In this document: in pieces, positions 32,901-43,769 of the stretch
Numbering within the stretch: position 1 is the first letter of the stretch
How the letters are laid out: the number at the start of each line of letters is the position of its first letter
Source of the DNA: Trogon surrucura
Lineage: Eukaryota; Chordata; Aves; Trogoniformes; Trogonidae
Direction: 5' to 3'
DNA length: 64,000 nt
NCBI GenBank assembly: GCA_020746105.1
Contig: CM036624.1
Coordinates: forward strand, 863,562 to 927,561
Notes under the pieces: generated by a model
The model's input: the letters and a program-made list of their open reading frames with translations, nothing else
Databases searched by the model: none
What the model was told of the DNA's origin: nothing
Position numbers and translations under genes: made by a program

Positions 32901-35900
32901 GACACGTTCCTCTCTCACACTTTGTTTTCCTTGCCCAGGTTCCTGTTCGTTTTGCTTGGCCCCGAAGGAAAAGCCCAGCAGTACCATGAGATCGGCAGGT
33001 TCATGGCTACCCTCCTGACAGATAAGGTGCGACGAGACAAGAGCTCTCTCGGGGTCACTTTCTGGCTTTCTTCGCCTCCCCTTGTCTCTGTGGGAGTGAG
33101 GAGGAGGGTTTGCTGTCCCAGCTGCTGCCCGCAGGAGGGTGAAATTCCACCCAGGGTGCATCCTGCAGCTCGTCCTTCTCCCCAGGGGTGGCACGGCCAG
33201 GGTCAGAGGAAGTTCCCCTCTTTACGTAGAAGGCTGCGCTGTGCCCTGGGGACAGGGGCCTCGTGCAGGAGATGATGACAAACACTGTGAGGCAGGGCCT
33301 TCTCCTTTGGGGGGAGTGTTTCCTGCCATTTCCAGCAGGGAGTTGGGCGAAGATCGTCTTGCGTTCAGCCACGAGCTCGTTGCACTGGTTAGGACGTGCC
33401 AGGCGGGTTGTCCTCTCACCGGGTTGTCTCCTCTCGGCAGGTTTTCCGTGAGGTTGCCTATAAAGCCAAGGGGCGGGCTGACCTGGTGGCCGGCATCGAC
33501 GAGTTCCTGGAGCGGGTCATGGTCCTGCCGCCGGGCATGTGGGATCCCTCGATCCGAATCGAGCCCCCGAAGAACGTCCCTTCTCAGGTGGGGGCTGCGG
33601 CGGTGGAGGGAGGCACTGGGGGGGACGGGCAGGACAGCAGCATGGCCGGGGACGCCGCTTGGGGGCCAAATCCACAAGGTCCCTGGTTGACTTCGGCGCA
33701 TCCCTGGAGCAGAAGGCAAGCCAGCCAGGGGTTACAAACACAGATCCTGATCCGATTTCCCTTGGAACAGGAGAAAAGGAAGGTGCCAGGAGCCCTCGAT
33801 GGCAGCAGTTCTCCCAGGAAGCCAGAGGAACACGGCGGTCCTGAACTGGAGCCGACGGGAAGGTGTGAGCCTTGAGAGTTTGGGGGTTTTCCCTGTTTGC
33901 CTCTACAATCTGAGCAAACACCCTCCCTTCTGGCAGGTCTCTGGCGTTGGTTGGGTCAGGGGAGGGAGTCTCCAGTCCTGCCTGGTCCTGAGGCTGGGCA
34001 GCTGGGAGATCTGAGCAGCTGGGCTCAGGCACAGCATCACTGCCCATGGGTTTTCTTGCTTTGGGCTGGAAGCAGATGTATCAATTCCTCCAGGTAGAGC
34101 TCTGCTGCTCCTCAAAGCAAGGGCCTGTTGCAAGGAGAGGGGTCGGGCTCTCAGCTGAGCTCCTTTTGGCTGGAGGGGTTCTTGCGAGCCTCACTTTCTG
34201 CTGGGTATAAAACGGGAGAAGGAGAGTGCCTCTGTGTGGCAATGAAAGCTCTTCCGTGCCTGTGACTGTGCTTCTGCAGCAAAGAAAACTCCACATGGTC
34301 TTCCAGTAGAGTAGCGTCTCTTCTTTCCTTCCTGCAGGCTCTTTGGAGGTTTGATCGCGGATGTGAAGCGGAAAGCCCCGTGGTTCTGGAGCGATTTTCG
34401 GGATGGTCTGAGCCTGCAGTGCCTGGCGTCCTTCCTCTTCCTCTACTGTGCCTGCCTGTCCCCGATCATCACCTTCGGGGGGCTGCTGGGGGAGGCGACC
34501 GACGGCCACATAGTGAGCCCCTCTCTCTGCTGGGTGGGGTGGGGGGGATAACACTCCTGCAGACGTCCTCGCTGCAGTGAGTTGGCTTTGGGGCTTTTTC
34601 CCTAAGGATTTCCTTACTCGCTGCTGCCTCTCTTCCCCGGACAGAGTGCCATGGAGTCGCTGCTGGGCGCGTCCATAACTGGCGTGGTGTTCTCCCTCTT
34701 TGCTGGCCAACCCCTCACCATCCTCAGCAGCACCGGCCCCATCCTTATGTTTGAGAAGACCCTCTACAAGTTCTGCAAGTAAGGCTGGCTGCCGCGGCCA
34801 GGTGCTGCGAGAGCCTTCGGAAGGGGGAAAAAAATGGGTTTCTTCTAATTTTCTTCTTGGTATAAGTTGTCCTCGGTGCCAGAGACATTGCCTGCTGCTG
34901 CTTTAGAACACGGCGGTGCAGCAGCCCTGGGTCTCTGAAGGGTGGGTGGGGTTGTTGGGGGTTTTAGGTTTAAATGGAAGTAGCAACAGGAGGACAAGAA
35001 AGCAGGAGGAGGTGGGTGCCCCAGATGGGCTGCACAAGGAAGAGGAGACGATTTGTCTCCTGGGCTGGGAATGAGGGAAGATTTGCTTTCCTCTGAGTAC
35101 AAAACCAGGCTGCTCTTGGCCTGATTTTTGCTGGAAGTGGAAATAAGGTTTGCCCAAACACCCAAATAATTTTCTGCTGAAACACCCTGAGATGTGATGA
35201 AGTTACTCAAAAAGCAGGAGCTTTTCATGGGAAGCAGAGGTTTTCCATGACAGTCCTTTTGTTGTGATGGCTGATGTGCGACGAGCCACCCTTAGTGCAA
35301 GTCAGTTTATTGTGAAGCCCCAGCTTGCAGCTGACTGGGCGCAAAACCAGCCGGAGGACCTGACCTCCATTGGCCTCCAAGGCATTAACACAGGATGAGA
35401 GTCAGGTTGCTCCCAGTTTTCCCGGAGGAAGGCAGGGCTCAGAGCCTCTCGCTGGCCATCCCACCCTTCGTTTTGGTTTGTTTTCCCAGGGCCAACTCGC
35501 TCTCCTATCTCTCCCTGCGGGCATGCATCGGGCTGTGGACCGCTCTCCTCTGCGTGGTGCTGGTGGCCACCGACGCCAGCTGCTTGGTGCGCTACGTCAC
35601 CCGCTTCACCGAAGAAGTCTTCGCCTTCCTCGTCTGTTCCATCTTCATTTACGAGGCTTTCGAGAAGCTGAGTCACCTGCGCGAGACCTACCCCGTGCAC
35701 AGGCACAGCCAGCTCGACCTCGTCACCACCTCCTAGTGGGTATTTTCCTCCTCAGACGGCGCTGCCCCTTGGCAGGAGCTCAGGGCTGCCCCTCCATCAC
35801 CCTTGCCTTACCCCTGTCTCGGCTTCTCTCCTCCCAGCTGTAAGTGTGAGGCACCGGCCCAGCCCAGCCAGGAAACCCTGCGTTTCTGGGAGAGCAACAA

Positions 35901-38900
35901 GATCAACGTCTCCGGCATCGCCTGGGAAAACCTCACGCTGACCGTAAGTGCCCCGAGCCTCCGCTTCCCATCGCCCTGGCCACAGGGCCCAGGGGCGTTC
36001 GCGTGGTGCCAAAGCCAGAGCCCGGCAGGTGACGATGGGCTTCCAGCTGTGCCGGCGCTGCTCTGGACAGGTTCTGCTCAAACCTGACGGGTGGGCTTAA
36101 CCCGCTTGGTCCTGGGAAGGAGAGGCTGCCTTGTCCAGTCCCCCTGGTCCCCAGCATCGCGAGTGATAAATGTCCCCCTCAAGCCCCAGGTTGACAATAT
36201 TTCTGACCGGGAGTTGATTAATGGGGTGCTTTGATAATGGTAGAAGTTGGAGGGTGTAAGGTTACACTTGAAGGTAGTAATTGGCTTCCTCAGCTGGTTC
36301 CTAAGAACTCCTGGCCTTGCTTTCTTATTCAGGGCTGCCTGTAGGTCCGTGCCTAAAGCTGCGTGGCTGAGCAGCCTCTCAGGCCTTTGTTGCTGGTAGC
36401 AGAGCCCCGGGGTAGGACGGGAGGCTCTCACATACGTCTCCAGCCCCTCGTGGCCACGTTCTGCACAGCCTCCGCTAGGCAGGGACCATTTCCCTCTTCT
36501 CCTTTCCTAGCATGGTTGTCTCGGCCCTCCTTCCCCATTCCCTCTTTCTCTTTCCCCCAGAGTTTCCAGCGTTTCCTTCCCCTCTGGGGGCTTCTTCAGC
36601 CATGGTTTCCCGCCGTTCAAGCAGAGGATGTGCCGTGGCCTGTGCTGTGCTGGCCCAGGAACTAGAGAGAAAGCCCTGAGCTCTCTGAGGTTTCCTTGCC
36701 GCACGTGCACTGCCTTTATGTCCTGACCCTCTGTTTCTGCAGGAATGCAAATACTGGCGTGGAGAGTTTCAAGGACCTGCCTGTGGAAGCCATGGCCCCG
36801 ACATATCTAATGTCTTCTTTTGGTGCTGCATCCTCTTCATCTCCACATTCCTGCTCTCGGGCTTCCTGAAGAAGTTTAAGACCAGCCGCTACTTCTCAAC
36901 CAGGGTAGGTAGAAAACAGTGGCCAGCACCAGTCTCCACACGCATCTCCCAAAACGGCTTTTCTGCAGCACTGAGCAGGATTTGGCACCACGTGGTCGAG
37001 CTGGGAAGTGTTGACCTCGAAAGCCGAGCTCTGGCGCAGCTTGGACGTCCCTCACTCATTTCCATGAGCGCAAAACAATCGCAGCATTTCCCACCTGCCT
37101 GGGGAGCGGTTTTTTCCTCAGGCGGCGGGAAACCACCTCTTCCAAAGTCGGTGCTTTTTCACCTTCTGGGCATGATGCGCTCGAGGGGAAAGTTGGCTTC
37201 AGTGAGGAGATGCCAGAGCAACAGATGCCGTTTCCTCCTTTGGAGGAACAAGTGATGCCTCCGTGCCTCATTCCCTTTGTGGCTGGCAGTGTGGCTCTGC
37301 TTTCTTACTGTTCAATCTATGCATTTTCTACAATGTTTGAATGAAACAACCCTTTCCACCTAATTGCACTTTTCGAATAGTCTGACGCCAGCTGTGCCAG
37401 GGACAAACACAGCAACGGGATCTACCCAAGGGATGAGGCTGCGTGTCCTCAGAGCGGTGGGATTTTGTCCACCAGCCTTAATGTTGGTGATGTCCCCATC
37501 TTTCTCACCTCAGGGCACGGCCCCGTTTGCGATGCCCCTCTCAGCTCTGCTTTCTTGCCCCAGGTACGGTCCACAGTGAGCGATTTTGCTGTTCTCCTGA
37601 CCATCGTCGTAATGGTGCTCATTGACTTCTGGATGGGCATCCCGTCACCGAAGCTCCACGTCCCCCAGAAGTTCAAGGTAACGGGGTGTTGTGGCCTGGA
37701 GCTGGTGTCAGCCCTTGGGGTGCCCCAAGCTGATGGTGGGGCAGGACAGGGCTCAGTCTGGAGGAGATGCTGGTGATGTGGCCATCTCCTCTCCCCCCTG
37801 GAAGTGCATCATTCCCTTCTGGAAGCAAGAAGGCAGCCCCAAAACTAGATACCTCCAGAAGTGTCTGCGGGTCCTTGCAAAGGGAACACAGCGCTGCTGA
37901 AGCCCATGGGAGAGGGTGACTGGCAGCCGGGGCTGGGACACAGGGGTGACACGGGGATGGAGGGGAAGGGTCAAAGCCAGTGAAGTGTCTGGGCCGGGTG
38001 GTGACGCTGACGTGTGTGCATTGTTGCAGCCTACCAGAGCCGACCGTGGGTGGTTGATCAACCCCGTGGGACCCAACCCTTCATGGACGGTGTTGGCCGC
38101 GGTCGTCCCAGCTCTGTTCTGCACCATCCTGATCTCCATGGACCAGCAGATCACCGCCGTGATCGTGAACAGGAGGGAGCACAAGTTGAAGGTGAGGGGC
38201 AGCGGGGGAGGAGCCCATCCCCAAGCCCTCGGGGCTGCAGGTGTGGGCAGAAGCTCCTGTTCCAAACGCTTGATGAAGGCGTTGGTTTGGGGCAGCATCA
38301 GGTTGTGTGGCAGGATGCTCTCTGGGACTAACGATGGTGCAGGGAGCGAACGGGAGGGGAGGTCCAAGGAGCAATCTTTCGGAGGAGCAAGTTGGTCTTA
38401 GAACAGTAGGGAAGCAGGTTTTGTTGTCAAATGTCAGCAGCAGCAGCTGGGGAATGAGCCATCGGGATGGGCTGTCAGGGATAACTCAGTCACGTCTTAT
38501 GTGTAAGCGGTGGATCTTCCTTTAGGAATGAAAAGAATGGGCTTCTTTGTTGGTTTTACTTTGGAGAAGTAGCTATTGCACAAACTCTGCGAATCCAGAG
38601 CGTCTGAACTCCTGACAGGTTGTCATGCAAGGTGCTTGCGCAGAGACTGGATACATCTTTCTTTGCGTGCAGCTGTTGCCTTGCGCTCAAGTAGGGTTTG
38701 AGTGTGATTTCCGACTCTGTGCTCGCTCTTACGCTGTGGGATGCTCTGTTTCTTGTTTTTCTCCCTGCAGAAGGGCTGTGGGTACCACCTGGACCTTCTC
38801 GTGGTGGCCGTGATGCTCGGGGTGTGCTCTGTGATGGGGCTGCCCTGGTTTGTGGCTGTGACCGTCCTGTCCATCACCCACGTGAACAGCCTCAAAGTGG

Positions 38901-41900
38901 AGTCTGCCAGCACAGCTCCGGGAGAACAACCCAAGTGTCTGGGGATACGAGAGCAGAGAGTCACCGGCTTGATGATTTTTGTGCTCGTGGGCTGCTCCGT
39001 CTTCCTCACTTCTCTGTTAAAGGTAAGAGGAAAATGCAAAACGCCCAACAGCCACGGGCTTTAGGCGCTTATACAAAACCAGTGCCCTCTCTCCAGGCCT
39101 GAGGAATTGCGGAGCAGAGCAGGGGGAGCTGATCCCAAACCTTGGGGCTTGACCCATGGTGGGAACCAGCCTGGCTTACCTTGCCCAGCCCTTCAGACCC
39201 CAGTTTGGTGGCTCCAGGCAAGCGAGCGACACCACGGCGCTAATTCCCAGGTGTCTTTGAGGCCCACCTGTGATCCCGGCTTCCAAGGAAGCGTGTTCAG
39301 AGCAGGACATCTGCTCTTTTTCAAACAGGCACCACTTTGCGGGGTGCAGTTTGCTCCCCCAAACACCTCACAACAGCCATTCCCAGGACAAATCCGACAC
39401 ACCATTAACCCTGTGGAAGCTGCAGAGCTTTAAGCAATTGGGGGCAGTGCCTGCACAAGAGAGTGGTGTTACTGGAAATGGAACGTTAATAAATAAATGA
39501 TTGCGTTCTTTCTTTGCAGTTCATCCCAATGCCCGTGCTTTACGGCGTCCTTCTCCACATGGGCGTGTCGTCACTCGGAGGAATGCAGGTATGCATGGGA
39601 GGCACAGGCGAGTTCAGCACCCTCTGTTTCGGGCTTCGGGGCAGGTCAGGGTTTGGTTATGTGAAAACGGGGGAAGGGAGTGCAAAGGGAAGGCAATTTC
39701 TACCGCTGGTGGAAATCCTTGGCCCTCGGTGGGTCAGGAGAGGCTGATGACAGAATAGCACGGAGTAATTGCAGTTTGGTGGGCAGCTCTCGAGGTAAGC
39801 TGCTTTATAGAGGGAGCGAAGGGGAAACGGGGGGCTGCTCCCAGGAGGAACGTGGTGGGATCCAGGATTTCTCACTGCATTCGAGAGCCCGAGACCTCCT
39901 GCACATCTCGCCAGGGCCAGAACGCTTCCACAGTCCCACGGTAGCAGCTTTCCCTCTTTCATTTTGCAGTTCTTTGACCGCTTGAAGCTGTTTGTGACGC
40001 CGGTGAAACACCAGCCGGACTTCCCCTACCTGCGGCACGTGCCCTTGCCAAGGGTGCATCTCTTCACCGCCATCCAGCTGCTCTGCCTCGTCCTGCTCTG
40101 GGCCATCAAGGCGACCCCTGCTGCCATCATCTTCCCCTTGCTGGTGAGAGCCAGAGCCGCTTGGCAGCAGCGTGTCTGCAGCGTTGGGGTGAGAGGTAGC
40201 AGCAGCACCTCTGACCTCACTGCCTCTTCCCGCTTCTTTATGAAGGATTTGGCACTTGTTTTTGTCCGGAAAGCCATGGATTTCTGCTTCTCGAAGCAAG
40301 AGCTCAGCTTTCTGGACGAGCTTGTGCCGGAAGGCAAGAAGATGAAGGTGGAAGAGGCCATAGTTGAAGCCCAAGAGGAAGAGGTAAAGCTTGCTGGGTG
40401 CTTGGGGCTGGGCATCTCGGGCTGTGACGTTGCCTGTTTCTATCACAGTGGGCCTTGAAATGGGGAAGGAAGAGCAGAACTCTATAGAAACAGATCCCAA
40501 GAGCCTGGATCCCACATATGTTTTTTAACATGCCCCCCCCCCTAAACACAAAAGAAATATTTGGAGTGGAAGGTCTTCACTCTGCTGCACTAACAGGCAG
40601 CATGATGGTTTTTGACAGGGCGTTTGATCTATCTCTACTTGGGCCATGGAAGGAACATTTAGTTTGTCCCTTTTTACCTCAGGAGCCCCAGGACACAAAG
40701 GAAGCTGCTGCTGCTGCAACTGCAGTTCAGCCGGAAGGAGCTGCTGCTGCAACTGCAGTTCAGCCGGAAGGAGCTGCTGCTGCAACTGCAGTTCAGCCGG
40801 AAGGAGCTGCTGCTGCAACTGCAGTTCAGCCGGAAGGAGCTGCTGCTGCAAATGCAGTTCAGCTGGAAGCAGCTGCTGCTGCAAATCCAGCTCAGCTGGA
40901 AGAAGTTTCCACTCCAGATGCAGGGGAGCTGGAAGAAGCTGCTGCTCCAGATTCAGTTGAGCTGCAAATGGGGCAGACCAGCGACTCCGAGATCCCAAAG
41001 CCAAGCAGTGACAGGTAAAGCCCCGCCAAGCTCCAGCAAGATTTGTTTGTAGGTGTTGAGCGCAGTTTTCTCTGCTTGCACCTTTATTGAGCATCCCGTA
41101 GAAACCCGTAGTCAGTAGAGTGGGGAAATCAAATTTGCGGGCAGGGCTGCTGTGGGCTCAGCACGTGCTCCTGGCTCTCGGTGTCTGTGACCGGTGCCCC
41201 GTGCCCCACAGAATCGTGGAATGGTTGGGGTTGGAAGGGACCTTAAAGACCGTTGAGTTCCTGGGGGCAGGAACACCTTCCACCACACCAGGTTGCTCAA
41301 AGCTTCGTCCTGCCTGGCCTCGTACGCTTCCAAAGAAGGGGCATCCGCAGCCTCTCTGGGCAACCTCTTCCAGTCTCTCACCACCCGGAGGCTGCTTTAG
41401 CTCTTCAAAAAGGAGGGGAGGCAAAAAAAAGCCTGCTCAGAGGAAGGGGAGGGTGCAAAGCCTGGCTTTTCTTAGTGCTCTTCCTCCAGGCCAGCCATGC
41501 ACTGCCTTCCTGTGCCTGGCTTGGACGTGGGGCTGTGCTCGCTGCTGCGAAGGGTCCCTCCCCAGGGAGCCAAGCTCCCGCTGGAGGAGAGCCCAGATCT
41601 CTCCCCTCTTTGGAAAAGAAGGTCGAATTCCCTGGCGGTAAAAGCGCTGGGTGCGGAGCCGGGGGCCTGTGGGAGCAGTCCTGGTGCTGCCCTGCCCTGC
41701 AATGCAATTCTTGGGCTCCTCGCAGAGGACAGTTTTGGTTCTCCTTTCTCGTTTCTTCGGATTTGTTATTCCCTATGGAGAGGCTGGACTCTGGTCCCTC
41801 TTGGCCAGGGCCAGGGCCGGGGTTGTTCCCAGCACATGCCCAGATGCCTCCAGCTTTGAGAGATCGACCGAAACCCACCATGGAGGGGAACTGGGGCTGA

Positions 41901-42186
41901 TTTTAACCAGGCTGGCAGCAGTTGTGCAGGGTCTGCATCTGCCCCGGCCTCGGGGGCCACTGCGTTGGCCCATGCTGGCCAGGCTTCCTCGCTGTCCCTG
42001 GGCTAGTTACAGGGCTAACATGTTTTCTTCCTTATTCTAAAAAAAAAAATCTCCTTGCAGCGCGGCCCCGTTGGCAGCAAACCCCCGTCCCGGCAACAAG
42101 GGAAGGCTGCTGGCTATTTGCTTCGAATTCCGTTCCTGAAAGCAGCTCCCCAGATCGCCCGTGGGCCCCTCCAAAACGTCTCCTGA
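20622..42186 (+). CDS. SLC4A8: SLC4A8-like Na+-driven bicarbonate transporter, copy 2 (complete)
   Basis: Predicted plasma-membrane carrier moving Na+ and bicarbonate/carbonate, controlling cell pH. Exons: 20622-20669, 29990-30071, 30726-30839, 31277-31412, 31617-31777, 31862-32032, 32165-32253, 32385-32539, 32939-33026, 33441-33587, 33771-33862, 34338-34512, 34645-34778, 35490-35735, 35838-35943, 36743-36904, 37564-37677, 38030-38191, 38771-39022, 39520-39588, 39970-40143, 40246-40383, 40683-41014, 41490-41637, 42061-42186. Phases agree throughout, giving 1,206 residues (SLC4A8 is about 1,090). Landmarks: [11 protein letters not shown] near residue 125; cytosolic domain to about 410; [20 protein letters not shown] near 440; GQPLTIL near 510; an extracellular loop near 612-665 with YCKC, two N-glycosylation sites (NVS, NLT) and two further cysteines; MDQQITAV near 780; [14 protein letters not shown] near 915. 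Exons 7 and 14, and the FCFSKQELS motif, favour SLC4A8 over SLC4A7/10. Residues about 1012-1100 form an Ala-rich repeat not expected in the family. Exon 1 is the least certain part. Confidence 0.92.
21279..22098 (-). mobile_element. CR1 LINE 3' end, unit 2
   Basis: Copy of the intron 1 CR1. The reverse transcriptase end stays open on the minus strand over 21624-22031, longer than in unit 1. Confidence 0.9.
22119..22475 (+). mobile_element. CR1 ORF2 linker fragment, unit 2
   Basis: Open here; together with antisense CR1 upstream it forms a fortuitous 275-codon frame (21712-22539). No function is implied. Confidence 0.85.
22524..22899 (+). mobile_element. LTR-like element, 376 bp, unit 2
   Basis: Same length, ends and signals as the unit 1 element. 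Confidence 0.6.
22920..23498 (+). mobile_element. CR1 ORF1 esterase-domain fragment, unit 2
   Basis: The esterase C-terminal part is open over 23106-23477. A private one-base deletion (cgcccgacc) lies near 23032. Confidence 0.85.
23500..24402 (-). mobile_element. ERV LTR, primer-binding site and leader, unit 2
   Basis: Read on the minus strand: an LTR of roughly 460 bp (5' end not resolved) with a CCAAT box (GCCAATGGGG near 24123) and a TATA-like GATAAAAGGG near 24080. It ends in TACA at 23940. After AA comes an 18-base match to a proline-tRNA primer-binding site, TGGGGGCTCGTCCGGGAT, at 23937-23920, then a GC-rich leader to about 23500. A proline-tRNA site is typical of gammaretrovirus-like elements. 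No intact gag is seen. The block is absent from unit 1. Confidence 0.75.
24408..24527. repeat. About 115-bp repeat within the ERV block, first copy (unit 2)
   Basis: Starts aaggacactctcctctttg and is about 90% like 25885-26000. Only one copy (2724-2840) remains in unit 1. The second copy runs into reverse transcriptase sequence and this one into the LTR edge, suggesting an internal rearrangement of the ERV. The unit 3 copies lie at about 47545-47664 and 49036-49155. Confidence 0.65.
25000..25900 (-). mobile_element. ERV pol fragment (reverse transcriptase), unit 2
   Basis: The minus strand encodes broken reverse transcriptase blocks in order: [39 protein letters not shown], then [10 protein letters not shown] where the catalytic YxDD box should be, so the active site is degenerate. 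There are several frameshifts and a private 17-bp deletion near 25582. A dead ERV, possibly ERV-L-like from the motif style. Confidence 0.75.
26006..26357 (+). other. Unrecognised exon-like open segment in intron 1, unit 2
   Basis: As in unit 1, but 12 bp longer: GGAGGGTCCTCC is duplicated in tandem near 26291-26314, keeping the frame. Confidence 0.3.
26358..27024 (-). mobile_element. ERV 3' LTR, unit 2
   Basis: Same ends and signals as in unit 1, one base shorter (one A fewer in gcgaaaaattcc). Confidence 0.7.
27060..27725 (-). mobile_element. ERV env remnant, unit 2
   Basis: Same remnant. The anchor and tail are open over 27066-27263 and the LQNR segment over 27441-27725. Confidence 0.75.
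27892..27960 (+). mobile_element. CR1 3' tail, unit 2
   Basis: Copy of the tail at 4708-4775. Confidence 0.7.
28600..28909 (-). pseudogene. Unrecognised minus-strand 3'-exon-like segment, unit 2
   Basis: Same segment with KFKVEEE and DKIPEA in place of KLKVEEE and DKIAEA. Both differences change amino acids, which argues against strong protein constraint. Confidence 0.35.
32711..32776 (+). mobile_element. CR1 3' tail in intron 8, copy 2
   Basis: Copy of the tail at 9551-9616. Confidence 0.75.
40701..40965 (+). repeat. Coding minisatellite in exon 23, copy 2
   Basis: After an initial [11 protein letters not shown] there are three identical [11 protein letters not shown] units, an [11 protein letters not shown] unit, an [11 protein letters not shown] unit and a single [11 protein letters not shown] unit. 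The near-identity of units suggests recent expansion. Confidence 0.9.
41207..41401 (-). mobile_element. CR1 3' end in intron 23, copy 2
   Basis: Copy of the element at 18081-18275, with a few substitutions. Confidence 0.85.
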
Positions 42187-42254
42187 ACTGAACTGAGTGA
42201 CGTGGAATCCCCAAGGACTCAGGAACAGCCACAAACCACCACTGGGATGTAAAG

Positions 42255-42260
42255 AATAAA
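42255..42260 (+). terminator. Poly(A) signal of copy 2
   Basis: AATAAA lies 69 bp after the stop at 42184-42186, in the same context as in copy 1. The next copy's candidate ATG is only 1.5 kb downstream. Confidence 0.7.
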
Positions 42261-43118
42261 TTAATTCTCACTCTCCCTGAGAATCTGGAGAATCTTTGCA
42301 GCAGCCCCCGGGCAGAGGCACATGAGCAGCACAACCAGCAGCAGGGCAGGCCCGACGAGATGTCCCTGAGCCCGAAAGCGTGTGGCATCGAACTCGCTGC
42401 TTTGTTACGTTTAACCTGTCTCTCTGCCTGAGCTTTGGTTTGTTCCTTTCCACATCAGGGCAGGGCTGCGAGAGAGGGACGTTTTTCTCATTCCCTTTTT
42501 CCACGGACCGTTCTAGGTCTCCATGTCCCCTCTCTCTCTGGGGCTGGGTGTGAAGGGAAAACGGGCACGGACAGGACCTTGCTCGTCTGGCCCTTCCCGC
42601 GTCTCTCAGGAGGCCTGGCGGCTCGGCAAGGACCCTGCCCTGAGCCATCCCTCTGCACACTCACCGACGTGAGCTTTTCACTCGTGTGAAATCCCTCTCC
42701 GGGACATTTCCCAGCCCAGCCATCCCGCAGCCTTGCCGCGTCCCTGCCTTCATGCCAGCTCGGCCCAGCAGAGCAGCCGTGCTGGGACTGGTGCCAGAGC
42801 AGGAAGCGGAGGCCAGTAAGAATGTCCCTGCGGCCGGAGAATCCCCACCCCAGGCTGTCTGCAGCCCCCCCTGCCACACTCGCTGCCCGGTACGGGCCGA
42901 GGGAACTGGCCCCGGGGCTGGTGGCACAGCTCCTGCTGCCCCAGGGACAGGGCAGCCTGCCCCGAGCTGGCACCCGCGGCAGCGGCTTCTCTTGTCGCGC
43001 CTCCCCGTGGGGCACACACGCGGTGCCCGGCTCTTCTGGCAGGACATCCCCTCTGCCCACAGAGCCTTGCCCCAAGGTCAGCATGAGAGGGAGGAGAGAG
43101 AGAGGAGGGAGAGGGGGT

Positions 43119-43462
43119 CTTAGGAATGTGCAGAAATATCTGAGGGGTGGGTGTCAGGAGGAAGCAGACAGTCTCTTTTCGGTGGTGCCCAGTAATAGGA
43201 CAAGGAATAACGGAGATAAGCTGGAACACAGGAAGTTCTACCTCAGCAGGAGGTGGTAAAACTTTGCTGTGCGGGTGCCAGAGCCCTGGCCCAGGCTGCC
43301 CAGAGAGGGTGTGGAGTCTCCTGCTCTGGAGACTTTCAAACCCCGCCTGGACGCGTTCCTGTGTGGCTGCCCTGGGTGAGCCTGCTCTGGCAGGGGGTGG
43401 CACTGGGTGATCTCTAGAGGTCCCTTCCAACCCCCAACATTCTATAATTCTATGGTTCTATG
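43119..43462 (+). mobile_element. CR1 3' end, intergenic, unit 2
   Basis: Copy of the intergenic CR1, in the same position relative to exon 1 of copy 3. Confidence 0.9.
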
Positions 43463-43676
43463 GAGCCGAGCCGGCCTCCTGCCCCCTGCCAGGCCTCGGT
43501 GGTCCCACCCTCACTGCCCGGCCGCTTGTCCCTGGCCTCCTCCCAGGGAAGCAACGTGGCCTTGTTCCCACCCTCGCCCTCACATCTGCTTCTGCTTCCC
43601 AGACAGGGGCTCCTGACCTCAGCAGCCAGCCAAAAGTCATGTTTCTCAACTCAAAACATGCCTCAGCCGGTGTTCG

Positions 43677-43769
43677 GAGGCTCAAAAGCTCCTAACCGGG
43701 CGCTTCAGAGCCCCAAAGCTCCCTAGATCTGTGTTTCTGAGCCCCAAAGCTCCCTAAATGGGAGCTAAA
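43677..43769 (+). repeat. 31-bp tandem repeat abutting the exon 1 ATG (copy 3)
   Basis: Units begin at 43677, 43708 and 43739, with the same sequence and register as in front of copy 2. Confidence 0.75.
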
